In this document: piece by piece, positions 24,626 through 35,977 of the stretch
How the letters are laid out: every line of letters starts with the position of its first letter
Numbering within the stretch: the stretch's first letter is position 1
Source: Batillaria attramentaria
Lineage: Eukaryota; Mollusca; Gastropoda; Batillariidae
Direction: 5' to 3'
DNA length: 64,000 nt
Assembly: GCA_018292915.2 (NCBI GenBank)
Contig: JACVVK020000032.1
Coordinates: 1,263,501-1,327,500, forward strand
Position numbers and translations under genes: made by a program
The notes under the pieces: model-generated
The model's database searches: none
Told to the model about the DNA's origin: nothing
Seen by the model: the letters and a program-made list of their open reading frames with translations, nothing else

Positions 24626-25390
24626 ACAACAAAAACTGAATGGCTTGAAATTCTGTATTTGCACGAAATCTGGTTATGAAACAGTACGGATGAAAACTGG
24701 ATAGCAGGACACAGTTCCACGGTCTCTTAGGAAAGTAAAGTCGTCGGCAATGTTTAACACAAGCAGATCAGGCGTCCTGTTTGCATGCTATTCAGTGTTC
24801 GCGAAAGCATGCACTCTGAATATTACAAGTTACTAACTCACTGATATGCACTAGGCAATTTCCGGCAATTTATCTTACGCAATACACAACGCATCCAATT
24901 CCACTACTTCATCGTTTTCCCTATCTCATATCAAAACATTTCCTTGAGAAAAATCAACCAACAAACACACACATAATTATGTGTCTATTTGTGGGACACT
25001 TTCAAGTCTGCCTGACCGTTCAAATCAAGTAGGCTGTGTAGAAATCAGTTGCGGTGGGCAACTGATGCCTTTCAACGCAAATTTCGACAGATATTTCAGG
25101 TCTTGTCTACAGTCAGGCGCGGGGGAGGGGGGGCAGCACTCGCAAGATCCTTACCAAGATTATGCACGTAAAGATTATAAATGTAGTGCATTCGCTGGAC
25201 GGCCAAACAACAACCATCTCCCCCCCCCCCAAAAAAAAAAAATAAAAATAAATAAATAAAAAATAAATAAATAAATAAATAAAAATCAACAAAAACAGAA
25301 CCAGCAACAACAACAACAAAAACAAACTATTCTACACAACCCGGAAACACAGCCCCTCCACCTCACCCTTGTTTCAAAAGCGGGAACGTC

Positions 25391-25929
25391 AAAGATACGG
25401 GGCTTACCGGCCCCCGTAGTGTAGTGGTTAGCACTTCGGATCATGGAGCGGGAGACCCGGGTTCGAGTCCCAGCCGAGGCAAGCGGGATTTTTCCTACCT
25501 AGGTCGGCTCCTACCCTGAGCGAGTGTGCTATGGACCCGATGGGGAGGCTGTTGCCACACAGCCGAGTTTCACCCACTTCACGGGTGCGACTTTGGGGGT
25601 GCTTCCCTTAGTATGACACGTCTAATGATGTGGATGATTACACGGCCGGCACCGCAGGTGCCGTAGTTCCCGGGCCTGGTTAATGCCGGGATATTTATGA
25701 CAGGAAGCGTGGAATGCGGCCCTGTCCCGCAGTCCCAAACCACATGGACCTCCATAGCATCATCTTACTATCATCCTCACCTCCATCATCATGTATAATA
25801 AAAAAAATTGTCCCAGCTTCCGAGTCCTCCGTGGGTTACACCCATGACCTGGGAGGAACACCACTGGAGCTGGCAAAAGAGTTGGGGCAGCAAAAAAAAA
25901 AAAAAAAAAAAAAGAAAGATACGGGGCTT
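25391..25929. repeat. 15-bp target site duplication flanking SINE-B
   Basis: 'aaagatacggggctt' occurs at 25391-25405 and again at 25915-25929, immediately after the poly-A tail. This marks retrotransposition by a LINE machinery. Confidence 0.9.
25406..25914 (+). mobile_element. SINE-B, ~500-bp full-length tRNA-derived element
   Basis: The tRNA-like head has an A-box-like 'tagtgtagtggttagcac' and B box 'gggttcgagtccc'. It is followed by a long body that includes the GC-rich palindromic core 'ccggcaccgcaggtgccg' and 'cccgggcctgg', and by a poly-A tail (about 25892-25913). It is flanked by a 15-bp target duplication. An inverted second copy lies at 37858-38349 within the DCXR gene. The element is much longer than SINE-A or SINE-C. 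Confidence 0.9.
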
Positions 25930-26444
25930 GTAACGACTTACATACACTGATCTATGTAGAACATCTTCCACAAAAAGTGAAATATACTGAAAAAGTAGAC
26001 TGGGACGGTGCACATTATGCGAGGCCATAAACATCTGTTGGTACTGAAAGTGAAAGATACTAAAAAGTAGACTGGGGCGGTGCACATCACGTGAGGTCAT
26101 AAAAGCGTGCTCGAAGCCTCATTAAGTAGGTCTGGCTGGTACGGAAGAACCATCTGTCTGTCAGGGAAACGCATTAACAGACAAACACGCAAGGCTGACT
26201 TCAATAACCAGCAGCCGTGGCCTGAGTTGTGTTAGTTTAATGTCACGCTGGCCTTTGAAGATCTCTACAGGCTTACCTGAGGAAAAAAAAAACCCACAAA
26301 AACTCAACACTTCTGCACTACAAAATACGTCTAGTGGAACCGTATGCTGTTCTTACCGTCTTGAAATTTGAATGAAAAAAAAAAAATCCTGAGCACGAAC
26401 TATAACAGCCATCAAACAGTCCAGAGCATGCACTACAGCAAGGT

Positions 26445-26445
26445 G

Positions 26446-26479
<34 letters not shown>

Positions 26480-26600
26480 ATGTGTTTGTCTGTCTGTCTG
26501 TCTGTCTGTGTGTGTGTGTGTAATTGTAAAGCGCTCAGAGCCGGCGTCTGCTGGGATACTGCGCTATAAAAAAGCAACTTATTATTATTATCATTATTAT
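26445..26600 (+). repeat. (GT)n/(TCTG)n tract plus dispersed repeat tail, copy 2
   Basis: GT and TCTG repeats lead into 'gtaaagcgctcagagccggc', then 'gtctgctgggatactgcgct', and a TTATTA run. This matches 6113-6190 and 63515-63595. Confidence 0.8.
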
Positions 26601-26689
26601 TAATTTAAATTGTGATTTTTTTTTTAAAGTGAGAGCACTGGTGCACAACCTCGGCCACCCGAACTTGCCTGGTAGGAATTAAGTTAAGC

Positions 26690-26775
26690 ATTGGCGAGAG
26701 AGAGTATTCGGCTAAAGTCCCACTAGAATTCAAACCGCACAGATCTTTTCTACTCAGCCGAGTGGCCGCAACACT
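26690..26775 (-). repeat. Degenerate tRNA-like segment
   Basis: The reverse complement reads 'gcggccactcggctgagtag' and later 'gcggtttgaattct', with the spacing of tRNA A and B boxes. Most likely a SINE head remnant. Confidence 0.35.
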
Positions 26776-27119
26776 GATTTGAAGGGACGCCCATCTTTCG
26801 TTTTGAAGTTTGATTCTTTTGTTGGCCCAGTGCCGGCCCGGCCCGTGAGGCGCTGTCACAGTGCGTGTGTGTAAGTGAACACATGTGGGTATATATCTAT
26901 GCATATATACTGATGTGTGCATCGTGTATATCCGTGCGGCAGTGCATGTACACATCGTGTTCATGTATGTATATGCATACGTACGCATAGGTATGTGTGT
27001 ATACGTCTGTATATGAATCAGTATGTAACTATGTATTTACGTACGTTTATAAGTATGTTTGAGCGTACGCACGCCTATGTATTTATGTATTTGTATGCTT
27101 GTTTGAATACGCGCATGTA

Positions 27120-27120
<1 letters not shown>

Positions 27121-27183
<63 letters not shown>
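27121..27183. repeat. (GT)n microsatellite
   Basis: GT tract of about 62 bp, preceded by about 200 bp of irregular GTAT/GTAC-type sequence. Confidence 0.95.
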
Positions 27184-27185
<2 letters not shown>

Positions 27186-27509
27186 GAATATGAGTGTAGA
27201 CGCAAGCAGTATGTATGTACGTGCTTTTGTATATATGTTTTGATTTAGTTTTTGTGCCCCCAGAAGGTGGGAATAAAACTGATAAACTTGACTCGACCTG
27301 ACGCCACCAGGGCCCGTATGTAGAACTCGAGCTTAATTTAACCCACGGCTACAGGCCTAACCCAGACTAGGACAAAAGAAACCCCAAAACAAAATTAAAT
27401 AGAAAAGGAAGCGAAGAAAGAACTGAAGACAAAAATTCTTCTATGAAGGCTTAGGCACCATGGTGGAATGGACCCGCTTCCTGATTTAAAACAAAAAACA
27501 ACAGAAAAT

Positions 27510-27602
27510 TTAACCCTAGAGCTAGTTTAGTTCGAGGTTAGACTCTAACCCGGGGCTGAACTCCCTAACCCTGACTTTCACATGCGGCTCCAGAACAGCT
27601 CA
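27510..27602. repeat. Dispersed repeat, copy 1 (second copy 37222-37320)
   Basis: 'tagttcgaggttagactcta' and 'acccggggctgaactcccta' are shared, almost unchanged, with 37222-37320 in the same orientation. The type of element is unknown. Confidence 0.75.
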
Positions 27603-28462
27603 GAGCGATCTGTGATCACAGAAATGTTGGAAGGTAGACCATTAGCTTATCACTGGGACCAAAAACCTTACGGGCAATGCAAACATCCAGTCTGACGCTT
27701 CCTCGAGACAGATAGTCAATGCGGCGGAAAACGACTTTCAGGCAACAAACTCAACATGAACCTGCACCTTGTTAGTGTTTGTACTAGCGCACCTGTACCC
27801 CCAGGTTTTCCAGGTGAGAAAGGCGCCACTCCATACGTTCCAACCCTGACACACTCCCTGCACCCATACAGCGTGTAAAATACAGGCAGTATGCGGCCAC
27901 CAGTCCGTATTCTCATTAATCGTTTTACCAGATGTGCGGCACTTGCTTGCGCGGGTGTAGTAATAACCAGGACGTTATCTTTCTTGATTAACCTTGCAAA
28001 ACACATCCTGGCGCGGTTTGTTTGTGGATGTTTTCCTCTACCAAGTCTCGCCGTCTGTTTTTCGTTTCCGGGTTTTTTGTTTTTGTTTGTTTTGTTTGTG
28101 TTTTTTTTTTTCAAACGGGCGGCTGCATAGCTCAACCAGTAAACTAAAACCATACTGATATAAAATCATATTGCTTGCAACCCGGCAAACGGTAGTGAGT
28201 TTGACACTCAGTTCCGGAGGAAGCAAAAAAAGCTTGTGCTGACTCCTAACACTTCTCATGGTGTTTGCAACTGGGCGGTTCATGTGTATCATGTCCACTT
28301 CAGTGATGAAAAAAAAAATGTCAAGCATGACCAGCCTGGCAGTAAGAAGTGTTTAGCTGGGCTTTTCAGATGTAATAATAATAACAACAATAATACATAA
28401 TAACAATACATAGTTTTTATAGAGCGCTGCTCTTCCAAGTGCCAAGGACTCGCTGCGCTTAA

Positions 28463-28464
<2 letters not shown>

Positions 28465-28548
<84 letters not shown>
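28465..28548. repeat. (CA)n microsatellite
   Basis: CA tract of about 83 bp, adjoining a reverse-oriented repeat tail ('gagcgctgctcttccaagtg', about 28421-28440) and a TAA-rich run. Confidence 0.95.
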
Positions 28549-28549
<1 letters not shown>

Positions 28550-30966
28550 TCAGCACCCACTCTAACATCCAATGTGGCAGGTGCAGCAACATCAAACGGC
28601 TCATGGTACACACAAACAGGATCAACAGAAAAGCTTGACGGAAGAGAAAGATATCTACAGAATGCTCTCATTGCTTCTTTCATCCCTTCATCCCGTATAC
28701 ATTTCATCAGTAATAGATGTATGCAGGTGTTCGCACTCCTGCTTCATTCATCAGGCGGTGTATCGTTACGCGCAACGTGTGTCGTAGATACGCGTACGCA
28801 ACAGCCGGCAGCCGCGTAACACGCCAAGGAAAAATCGCACTTCGCACTGTGGAGGTTTTTTGTTTGTTTGTTTGTTTGTTTTTTTCAGAAACAACGGAGA
28901 GTCGCCTTCTATGAATAAATGATCCGAAAACGTCGGGTGTCTCCTTTTTTGTTCCACTTAGGCCTTAGCCAAAAAGTGTTTAAAACAAGCATGAAACTCT
29001 CCCCTACACGAAGAACCGTTCGTGTCCAAACAACTGGAAACCCGGAGCTGATGCAGATTTCACGAAGGGGGAATGAAAATCAGCCCACTTTGCCGCGTTG
29101 ATGCAACCCGTGGGGGTTATGGCAAGGAAGGAAGTTAAACTTTCTCTCTGTCAAAGGGCGCGTGTTTAATGTTGTTACGTGCAACTGATCGATTTTCAAG
29201 GAAACCTCTTGGCAGCGAATGCATGGGTCGCTCTGAGACCTGAATCCACGAGAATTGAATCGATTCAACGAAAAGGCAAAAGAAGTGGAGCGGAGTAAAT
29301 AGAGAAAACCAACAGAAACTAGAAAGGAAGAAGACAAGAAGAAACCACCAATGTCTCTTAGTTTGCTAACAGAGGCGCCCACATAAGAAATCGCCGAAGC
29401 GAGATGTAAGAGGCACATCTGGAAATCTACTGAACCGCAGGTAAACTAATACAGAAACCATCGCTCTGTAATATTCCAAGTCAACACCCAAGTGAAAATT
29501 GGTGTGGGGAAAACAATGAGATTTCCTTTGAAAACTCTTGAGTGGCTGCCATGTTGATGCAGAATTTTGTTTCACCTTGCCTGCAACAACAATCACGCCC
29601 CTCCTCAGAAATTCAACAATATTACAACAATAACAACATCAACATCAAAATGCTGAGACGAAGACCAAAATGTTTATTTCGTAAACTAATGGCCTGTCGC
29701 CATGTTCATTCAGTTTTGTTCAGTTCAGTTTCACCTTTCCCTTCCATCCAAACGTAAGTGTCTATTACCTGCCTTGACATTCAAAGTTTTATTTGGACGA
29801 CCTTTCCTCCTTATTTACACTGCCACTGGATTCCAGAAGATAGAAGAAGACGTAATTGCAATTTCTGAGGTGGAACCAAGACTTGTTAGATCGAGGAGTG
29901 ATACTTTTTTTTTCCATTTTGGCCGCGTACATGCTGATGAAGAAAGGCACGACTGCATGCGTCTCAGGAACGTGTTGAAAGAATGACATCCTTTAACGAT
30001 GCCAAAGTGATTTACTGCACTGATTTTTTCCCCTCTCGGAATTACGCCGTGATTATACGCAAAACAGAAGAGGATTGGCGTGCGGCTAACCGAAATTCTT
30101 ATGGCGTCAAAAGTGGCATTGTCTGCATGCTTATAGTGTGCGTGTGTTGCGTGGGGCGGAGGGGGAGGGGGTGGTTGCTCGTTTGCTTGGGACTGGAGTG
30201 TTGGGTTAACATCCTATTTCACCACGTAAGGCTGAAACCAAGACGGGGTTGCTTTTTTGTTTGATTTGGTTACTGTGCTCTGTATAGATGTGATATATGC
30301 CTCAATGTGAATAGACCACCTGTAGCCATGCTGGCTGAATGGATACATATATATGTATATCTACACATATGTGCCTGTGCTCGATGGGGTTTCTGGAAAT
30401 AAAACTGAAACTGAAACTGGTAATATAACCAAATCCAGCACGAACTCCACCACTGGCAGTCCAACGCTCTACCGGCTTGACTACCCCGGTTTCATGACCG
30501 AAGATAATAATAATAATAATGAGTATTGTATAGATTTGGATATAGGAAAATTTGCCCAGTTTGTACGGACAATAACGACGTATAAACATTGAATCTGTTC
30601 TATGTTCTGTATTATGAGTTACATGAGTTATATTCATATGATCATCCCAGGATGGATTTGTACATACGGTGGCGACTGACAGAAATTAAACGAGTGTTTC
30701 TGACGATACGTTGCAGCTATCCGGACACGCGTTTTTTTCACTCACACGAATATTGTGATTTTTTTTTTTCACGGACTCTAATATCGCAGTCTGAACGATT
30801 TTTCTGTGAGTTGGGATCCTTGTCGCACAATTTCGTCTGTTTGATGTACGGCATATTTCTGCATGGCTTTGTAATGCCCCCTTCCCCCTTTGCAAAGGGC
30901 ATAACGCCTACGCAATACAAGATCTGAATCTGAAAATAAGCTGAATCTGAATCTGATACATTGCAG

Positions 30967-31677
30967 TTCTGCTGGTGTGCCTCCTGGCATTAGCGGGCCT
31001 GATCTTCAGCGGCAGCCTCCTGCCCAGAGCCGAGTCCTACGGGGAGGAGGAAGTCAGCTACACAAACCTCCTCTTCCAATCCAGCGACACAGCTCTTCAG
31101 CACCCATCCCGCGGCCAGAGGCAGCTGTCGCACGTGCCCGACAAACGCCTCCTCCTCCCGCCCTACTTCACCCTCATCGATCTCGAGGCGAAGTCCGAGG
31201 ACGACTTCAACTGCACCGTGACCAACACCGCCCCCAGTTTCCCCATCTGTGTGTACCCGACTCAGCAGGACATCTACATCTCGGCGGCGCTCCTGTCGTC
31301 AGGAGTGTGGGAGCCCTACATGACCCGAGTGTACCAAGTGGCCTTGAAGAAGCACCCCGCGGCCGCTGTCATCGACATCGGAGCCAATGTCGGCTATTAC
31401 AGGTTCAAGATTCAACTCTTTTTTTTTTCTTTTTTTCTTTTTTTAAACGGAGTCTGATTACAATTAGTTTCACTCTTTTGAACCCATTTTGAGAGAGAGG
31501 AAGAGGTGCCTGCAAGATTATAACCCGTCAGGAGTAAAGGTGCTATATTTGTAACAGTCTCCAAGTGAGTGTACGCATTATAAGTTGTTTTTGTTTTTTT
31601 GTTTGTTTTGTGTTTGCTGTTGTTTTGGTTTGTTGTGGTTAGTATGTTTTTCTTTTTGGCTTGTTTGAGATTGTTGT

Positions 31678-31759
<82 letters not shown>

Positions 31760-33260
31760 CCTTTATCCATATTACGGCGAACAATCGTTATGGGTGGTGT
31801 TAACTAATATCCAATGCCCCTAAGAGGTCCCGGATAAAGTTTTGACTTAACAAGACTTGAATACTTCAATACTACGCTACTTGTGTGATAGGTAGCCCGT
31901 CGGGCCAAGTCTGGAGAAGTTTTAGAATAGCAAACATGACTTTTTTCATTCTTTCCAAACATCTCAGTGTTTTGTTTACTTACTGTCCAAAAGCTATATA
32001 AATTGATGACGACAGAAAATCTGGACGAAAAGAAGAAGATGAAGAGGAAGAAAACTCCATTGAACAACTACGACCATTTTCGAAAGAGCTTTCATTGTAC
32101 GAAGTCAAACCTCAAAAGAAATTTAAGAGCTCTGTTTAGTCTTCACAGTCTCATATAAGTTATTTAAGAAGTGACCTCCTGATGTGTTCTGTGACCGAAT
32201 TCACGATATGTCTTAGAATTCATAACTTTACTTGCAGCCTCATGGCAGGGACAATGGGCCACACGGTGATCGCCGTGGAGCCGTCACTGGAGAACGTCAA
32301 ACGGCTGAAGAGAGGTGCTCAGCTGAGCGGTCTGGTGGACAAGATCGTGCTGCTGAAGAATGCCTTGGCCAAAACGCACAGGAACCTGACGCTGTCAGTC
32401 AACTCCGTGAACCAAGGTGGGATCCAGGTTCTAGAGGAAGGAGACTGCCGGGAGGGCGAGACGACTCGAACCATTGTTCTGAACGATCTGCTGCATGTCC
32501 TGACTGCCGACACCGCCATCGTTAAAATTGATATAGGTACGTTACGCTGCGTTCCACATTTACTGCGAGCGAAACGCATGCAACAAATTTCAGACACAGC
32601 GACTACGGTCTGTTTATGGATTTATCAATCTGTTTATGGATTGATCATGCACCACTTCCTCCACAGACTTTGGGAGGAAAGTGGGCGGGGAGGGGCAAAC
32701 ACCACCAGTACTATCTCATAAAAAATATCAAAATCAAATATGTAAAAACACAAAATTTCCCTTTAAACTGTTACCTCCAAAACTATTTCAAGTTTTTCTA
32801 TAACCATAATTACATTTACTCGAAATTGCGTGTATCTTTTACTGGCATATTCATCATGACACACACTGGTTTGGTAACGTTTGGGCAGGAAAGGCCAGAC
32901 TGAACATAAAAGCTCTCAAAATTCCTAACTCTCCTGTATTTTATTTTATGTGCATCTGCAAAATTTCCAGAGGGCTACGAGTGTCGAGGAATGGAGACGT
33001 CCCTCAAATTCTTCCGAGCAATCAAAGTGCCTTACATCTTCATGGAGTGGCAGCAGATGTACAAGCGCCGCCACAAGGGGGCGCCATGCCCGGCCTCCGT
33101 CATGCGCCGTATGACAAACTTTCTCACCAATCTCGGCTACATCGCACACGAAGTCTGGACCAGCATCCAGCTTAACCCACACCGCAGCACCACCACCTGG
33201 CAGATCGGGGACGTGTATTGGAGGCATAGAGATCAACCTCTCCTTACTCAGCCTCTTTAG
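30967..33260 (+). CDS. FkbM-family methyltransferase, membrane-anchored, 5'-partial (three exons)
   Basis: Exons are 30967-31402, 32238-32536 and 32971-33260. Splice phases are 1 (entry), 2 and 1, all GT-AG, and the visible product is 341 aa ending in TAG. Near its start is a hydrophobic segment, LLVCLLALAGLIFSG, which fits a signal anchor of a type II membrane (Golgi-type) protein; a short N-terminal exon must precede it. The catalytic domain shows the SAM-binding motif VIDIGANVGYYS across the first junction, then VIAVEPSLENV (acidic residue contacting the ribose) and VKIDIEGYE across the last junction. These three are the standard FkbM/Methyltransf_21 motifs. The acceptor is probably a sugar or other hydroxyl group, but this is not determined. 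The gene lies antisense within the interval between DCXR exons 5 and 6. Candidate poly-A signals (aataaa) are at 33992 and 34523. Confidence 0.88.
31683..31757. repeat. (GT)n-(GC)n tract in FkbM intron
   Basis: GT tract of about 64 bp passing into gcgcgcg, within the first visible intron of the FkbM gene. Confidence 0.95.
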
Positions 33261-34550
33261 AAATGATGATACACCCACGCTGGAGCTCCTGTCTGCCGTC
33301 TTTAGTCGCTCTTGAACTATCCAATTCCTAATCTAGCTCTAACATGTCGATGACAACCAGTTCAGAACGTTTGGGTCTTCTGGAAGCGGGTTCTGATCAC
33401 TCACTGCTGATTCAGAACTTTAGTGTAATGGAAGCGCTATAGTTTTTCACCTGCTCTTCTAAAAACTCTTCTGGTTTGATCTATATATCCACCAGAGACA
33501 TACATAACATTTATGTATGTCTCTGATATCCACGAAGGGCTCCCGGTGAATCTGTTCATTTAACCACGCCAAAGAGCCAGTGACAGCTGCTGATGATCCG
33601 CATGGCTGAAATCAGTGGACTGGTAAAAATGTGATACGGCAGCAATGCCAGACATAAAGAGAGCTGTGTTCTGCCACTGGTAACACCCTATTTCATAGGT
33701 ACACCTCTGTCTATTGTCAGCGCCCCTAGGTAGTCTGTGCACACCCAAAGAACGTCTTTTATCAGTCCTCTTATTGAGAGGCTGGCTTCCTCTCTTAATC
33801 CGACAGACAGTTCATTCGTCTGAAAAGACGTGTAAACGGCCCTGGACCCGTGAGAATGACTTTATTTCTGGATCTAAACATTTTATAACATCTGTTGATA
33901 AACTAATGTTAAGGTATGCTATGTTGTGTACTTTGTGAATGAACATCAAAAACACCCCCAAAACCGTGCAGCGCACAACACTAAGTACGTCAATAAATTT
34001 CTTCATGCATATTCATGAACTTGCAGCTGGTCTGCTTAGTCATTGGACTCTTCTGTGTTTGTTTGAGCTACATGTACAGAGCAGATAATTTCATTCAACT
34101 GCTGTGTGAACCTTTCCAAGATCAAACTGATGAAAATATTGAAATGGAAAACATTTTTAGGTTGGGAAGCTTGCTGCTACTGATTTCTTTCTTTTTTTGT
34201 TTTTTTGGTTCAACACTTGTTTCTTGTATCATCAGTTACCTTTGAATCTGCATTTTTAAGGGTTTTTTTTAACAACGCTTACACATGTGAAGATTATCAT
34301 AGAGATAGTGCAGTCACCTGAGCTGTGGATCATGAATTTTTCATTATCTGAAACTCTTGTTATTGTTTGTTCTGTATTGTTTGCAGTTTCTTGCAGTATT
34401 TTTTTTCCAGCACATTTCTGGAAGTTTTTACTACTAACAGTAATCATTATCATGCTCTGTCTGTCATTCAGCTAGTTTCATTGATGCAAAGGAATCCATT
34501 ATTTTGAATTCCTTCATTCTGAAATAAACAAGTCATTAACTTTTAATACT
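33261..34550 (+). other. Probable 3' UTR / downstream region of the FkbM gene
   Basis: No coding exon is seen. Possible poly-A signals lie at 33992-33997 and 34523-34528. A small palindrome, 'agagacatacata'...'tatgtatgtctct', lies at about 33493-33523. Confidence 0.4.
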
Positions 34551-34559
34551 GAGTATCTG

Positions 34560-35345
34560 AAGTATGTTGATGGTCTGTTTAGCCAACCCAGACTCACTGG
34601 AAATTCCTCAAGCCCCAAGTGATGTTCCTTTGCCCCTATCCCTACTTGCATAAGGTCAGAAGAGGTAAAGAGTCTGAGATACACATTGCATGAGCAACGC
34701 CTCAGTCATCATGCCATAGGCTGCCTGCACAGAAGAGGCATGCAAAAAAGCAAGTGGCCGACGATCGGCCCTAAAACTACATGCAGTAAAAGTTTGTTAG
34801 TTATTTAAGGCTTAACGCCACACAAGCAACAAAGACTAATTCGTTGCTAAGCAAAGTCTTCCTCTGCCAAGTCATTAAAAACATAAAAGGCTATTCCGTA
34901 AAACAAGATGTAAATACATGTTAAAAAATATGTCTGGGTTCAATGAGATGAACATGCTTTTGCACATCAAAGTCTATGAAACTAAACAAGTCAGTCAAGG
35001 AAAGTCCATAAGACAAGATTTTATAAAACAAGTTGGACTCATTCAAGACCTCAAAGATGTTGTCCGAGGGGAACATCCCAGAACAACACCTTCAGTGATG
35101 AAGCACAATAATGCTTGTCACGGATCTCCATGAGATCCGTACATGAGACTAAGAAATGTTCAATGGTAAAAGGCTCATTGCATGGGATACACCAAGGAGG
35201 GTCCTCCCCCCATGTAGTAAAAGGGCATGACAGGTCCCACGTGTACCAAACCAACATTAGAACGGTCTTGAAGATAACACTGGGGAGATTACTGGGAGAT
35301 GGAGTAGAACATGCATGGGCTTTTCTGAGCGCAAATACCACCTGA
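34560..35345 (-). pseudogene. LINE (non-LTR retrotransposon) 3' remnant
   Basis: On the - strand the frame at 35341-35051 contains DPPWCIPCNEPFTIEHFLVS followed by CTDLMEIRDKH, the C-x-x-C...H...C tail found after the RT/RNase H of Jockey- or CR1-like LINEs. The reading frame is broken: the typical last segment (DNIFEVLNESNLFYKI) continues in a different frame around 35070-35020, and the part before the cysteines also shifts frame. Further on, the - strand reads 'tgtggcgttaagccttaaat', a typical LINE 3'-UTR phrase. It is a dead 5'-truncated copy. Confidence 0.75.
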
Positions 35346-35410
35346 ACTGAACCTACCCCTGCCCTTTATATAATCAAACATAAAGCCACAAGCAGTGACA
35401 CCCTGACAGT

Positions 35411-35478
35411 ATGGGCACCGCGTGAATGGGTTTAAAAAAACAAATCTGTTTTTTTAAACCCATTCACGCGGTGCCCAT
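35411..35478. repeat. Perfect 68-bp palindrome (32-bp arms)
   Basis: Arm 35411-35442, a 4-nt loop, arm 35447-35478. Every one of the 32 base pairs matches. The stem begins 'atgggcaccgcgtgaatggg' and runs into an A/T-rich section next to the loop. Confidence 0.95.
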
Positions 35479-35977
35479 CTGTTTTTGGTATATATTAACT
35501 ATACAATGACAAGGACGAGAACACTGTGCATGCATTATAAACATACATGAATTAACTTGACATACGAGTAGAGTAACGCCACAGTCATATGCCATGGAGG
35601 CAAACAGAAACCAGGCGCACATACCTATGAAAAATACTGGACATGTGGAGGACTGAGGACAGCAAGCTTGTGCACACCGTAACAATATATACATGTATAC
35701 ATGTGCCCTGTATAATCTATATCTAAGGAACTACGGATATGTACGCATACATGTGAATGGGTTTAGACCAGTTCAGTTTGTTTCAACACTCGTTTGGCAA
35801 AACCTTACTGGGGTGGTGGGTGCTCCCTGTGAGAGGGGGTAATGGTGAGATCTAGAAAAATGTCAGTATGCCTGATCGTGGTCTATGTATGTCATACATT
35901 CAATGACATCCTTAATGAAAGAAAAGGACATTAGCACTAAAAGAACAGCCATCTGACTGAGCATCACAACCACTCAC
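35479..35977. other. Non-coding stretch inside the large DCXR intron
   Basis: 'gtgaatgggttta' at about 35753-35765 repeats part of the palindrome arm at 35421-35433. No exon seen. Confidence 0.45.

Larger units (their letters stand above)
25930..30966. other. Gene-free stretch upstream of the FkbM gene
   Basis: Contents: a 72-bp imperfect tandem duplication (about 25978-26100, 'aagtagactggg(a/g)cggtgcac'), a SINE-tail repeat at 26520-26600, a tRNA-like remnant at 26690-26775 (-), GT/CA tracts, a dispersed repeat at 27510-27600 shared with 37222-37320, and SINE-A fragments at 30195-30250 and 30430-30490 (-). The first exon or exons of the FkbM gene should lie here or further upstream, but I could not identify them. 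Confidence 0.45.

Noticed and set aside
25408..25480. Functional tRNA gene
   Set aside because: The tRNA-like sequence is the head of a 500-bp retroposed SINE with poly-A tail and target duplication. The same applies to the tRNA-like segments at 16.6, 48.6, 49.9, 51.4, 56.1 and 57.1 kb.
35051..35341. Open frame on the - strand as a host gene
   Set aside because: Its cysteine-histidine motif is the tail of a non-LTR retrotransposon, and frameshifts break the neighbouring segments.
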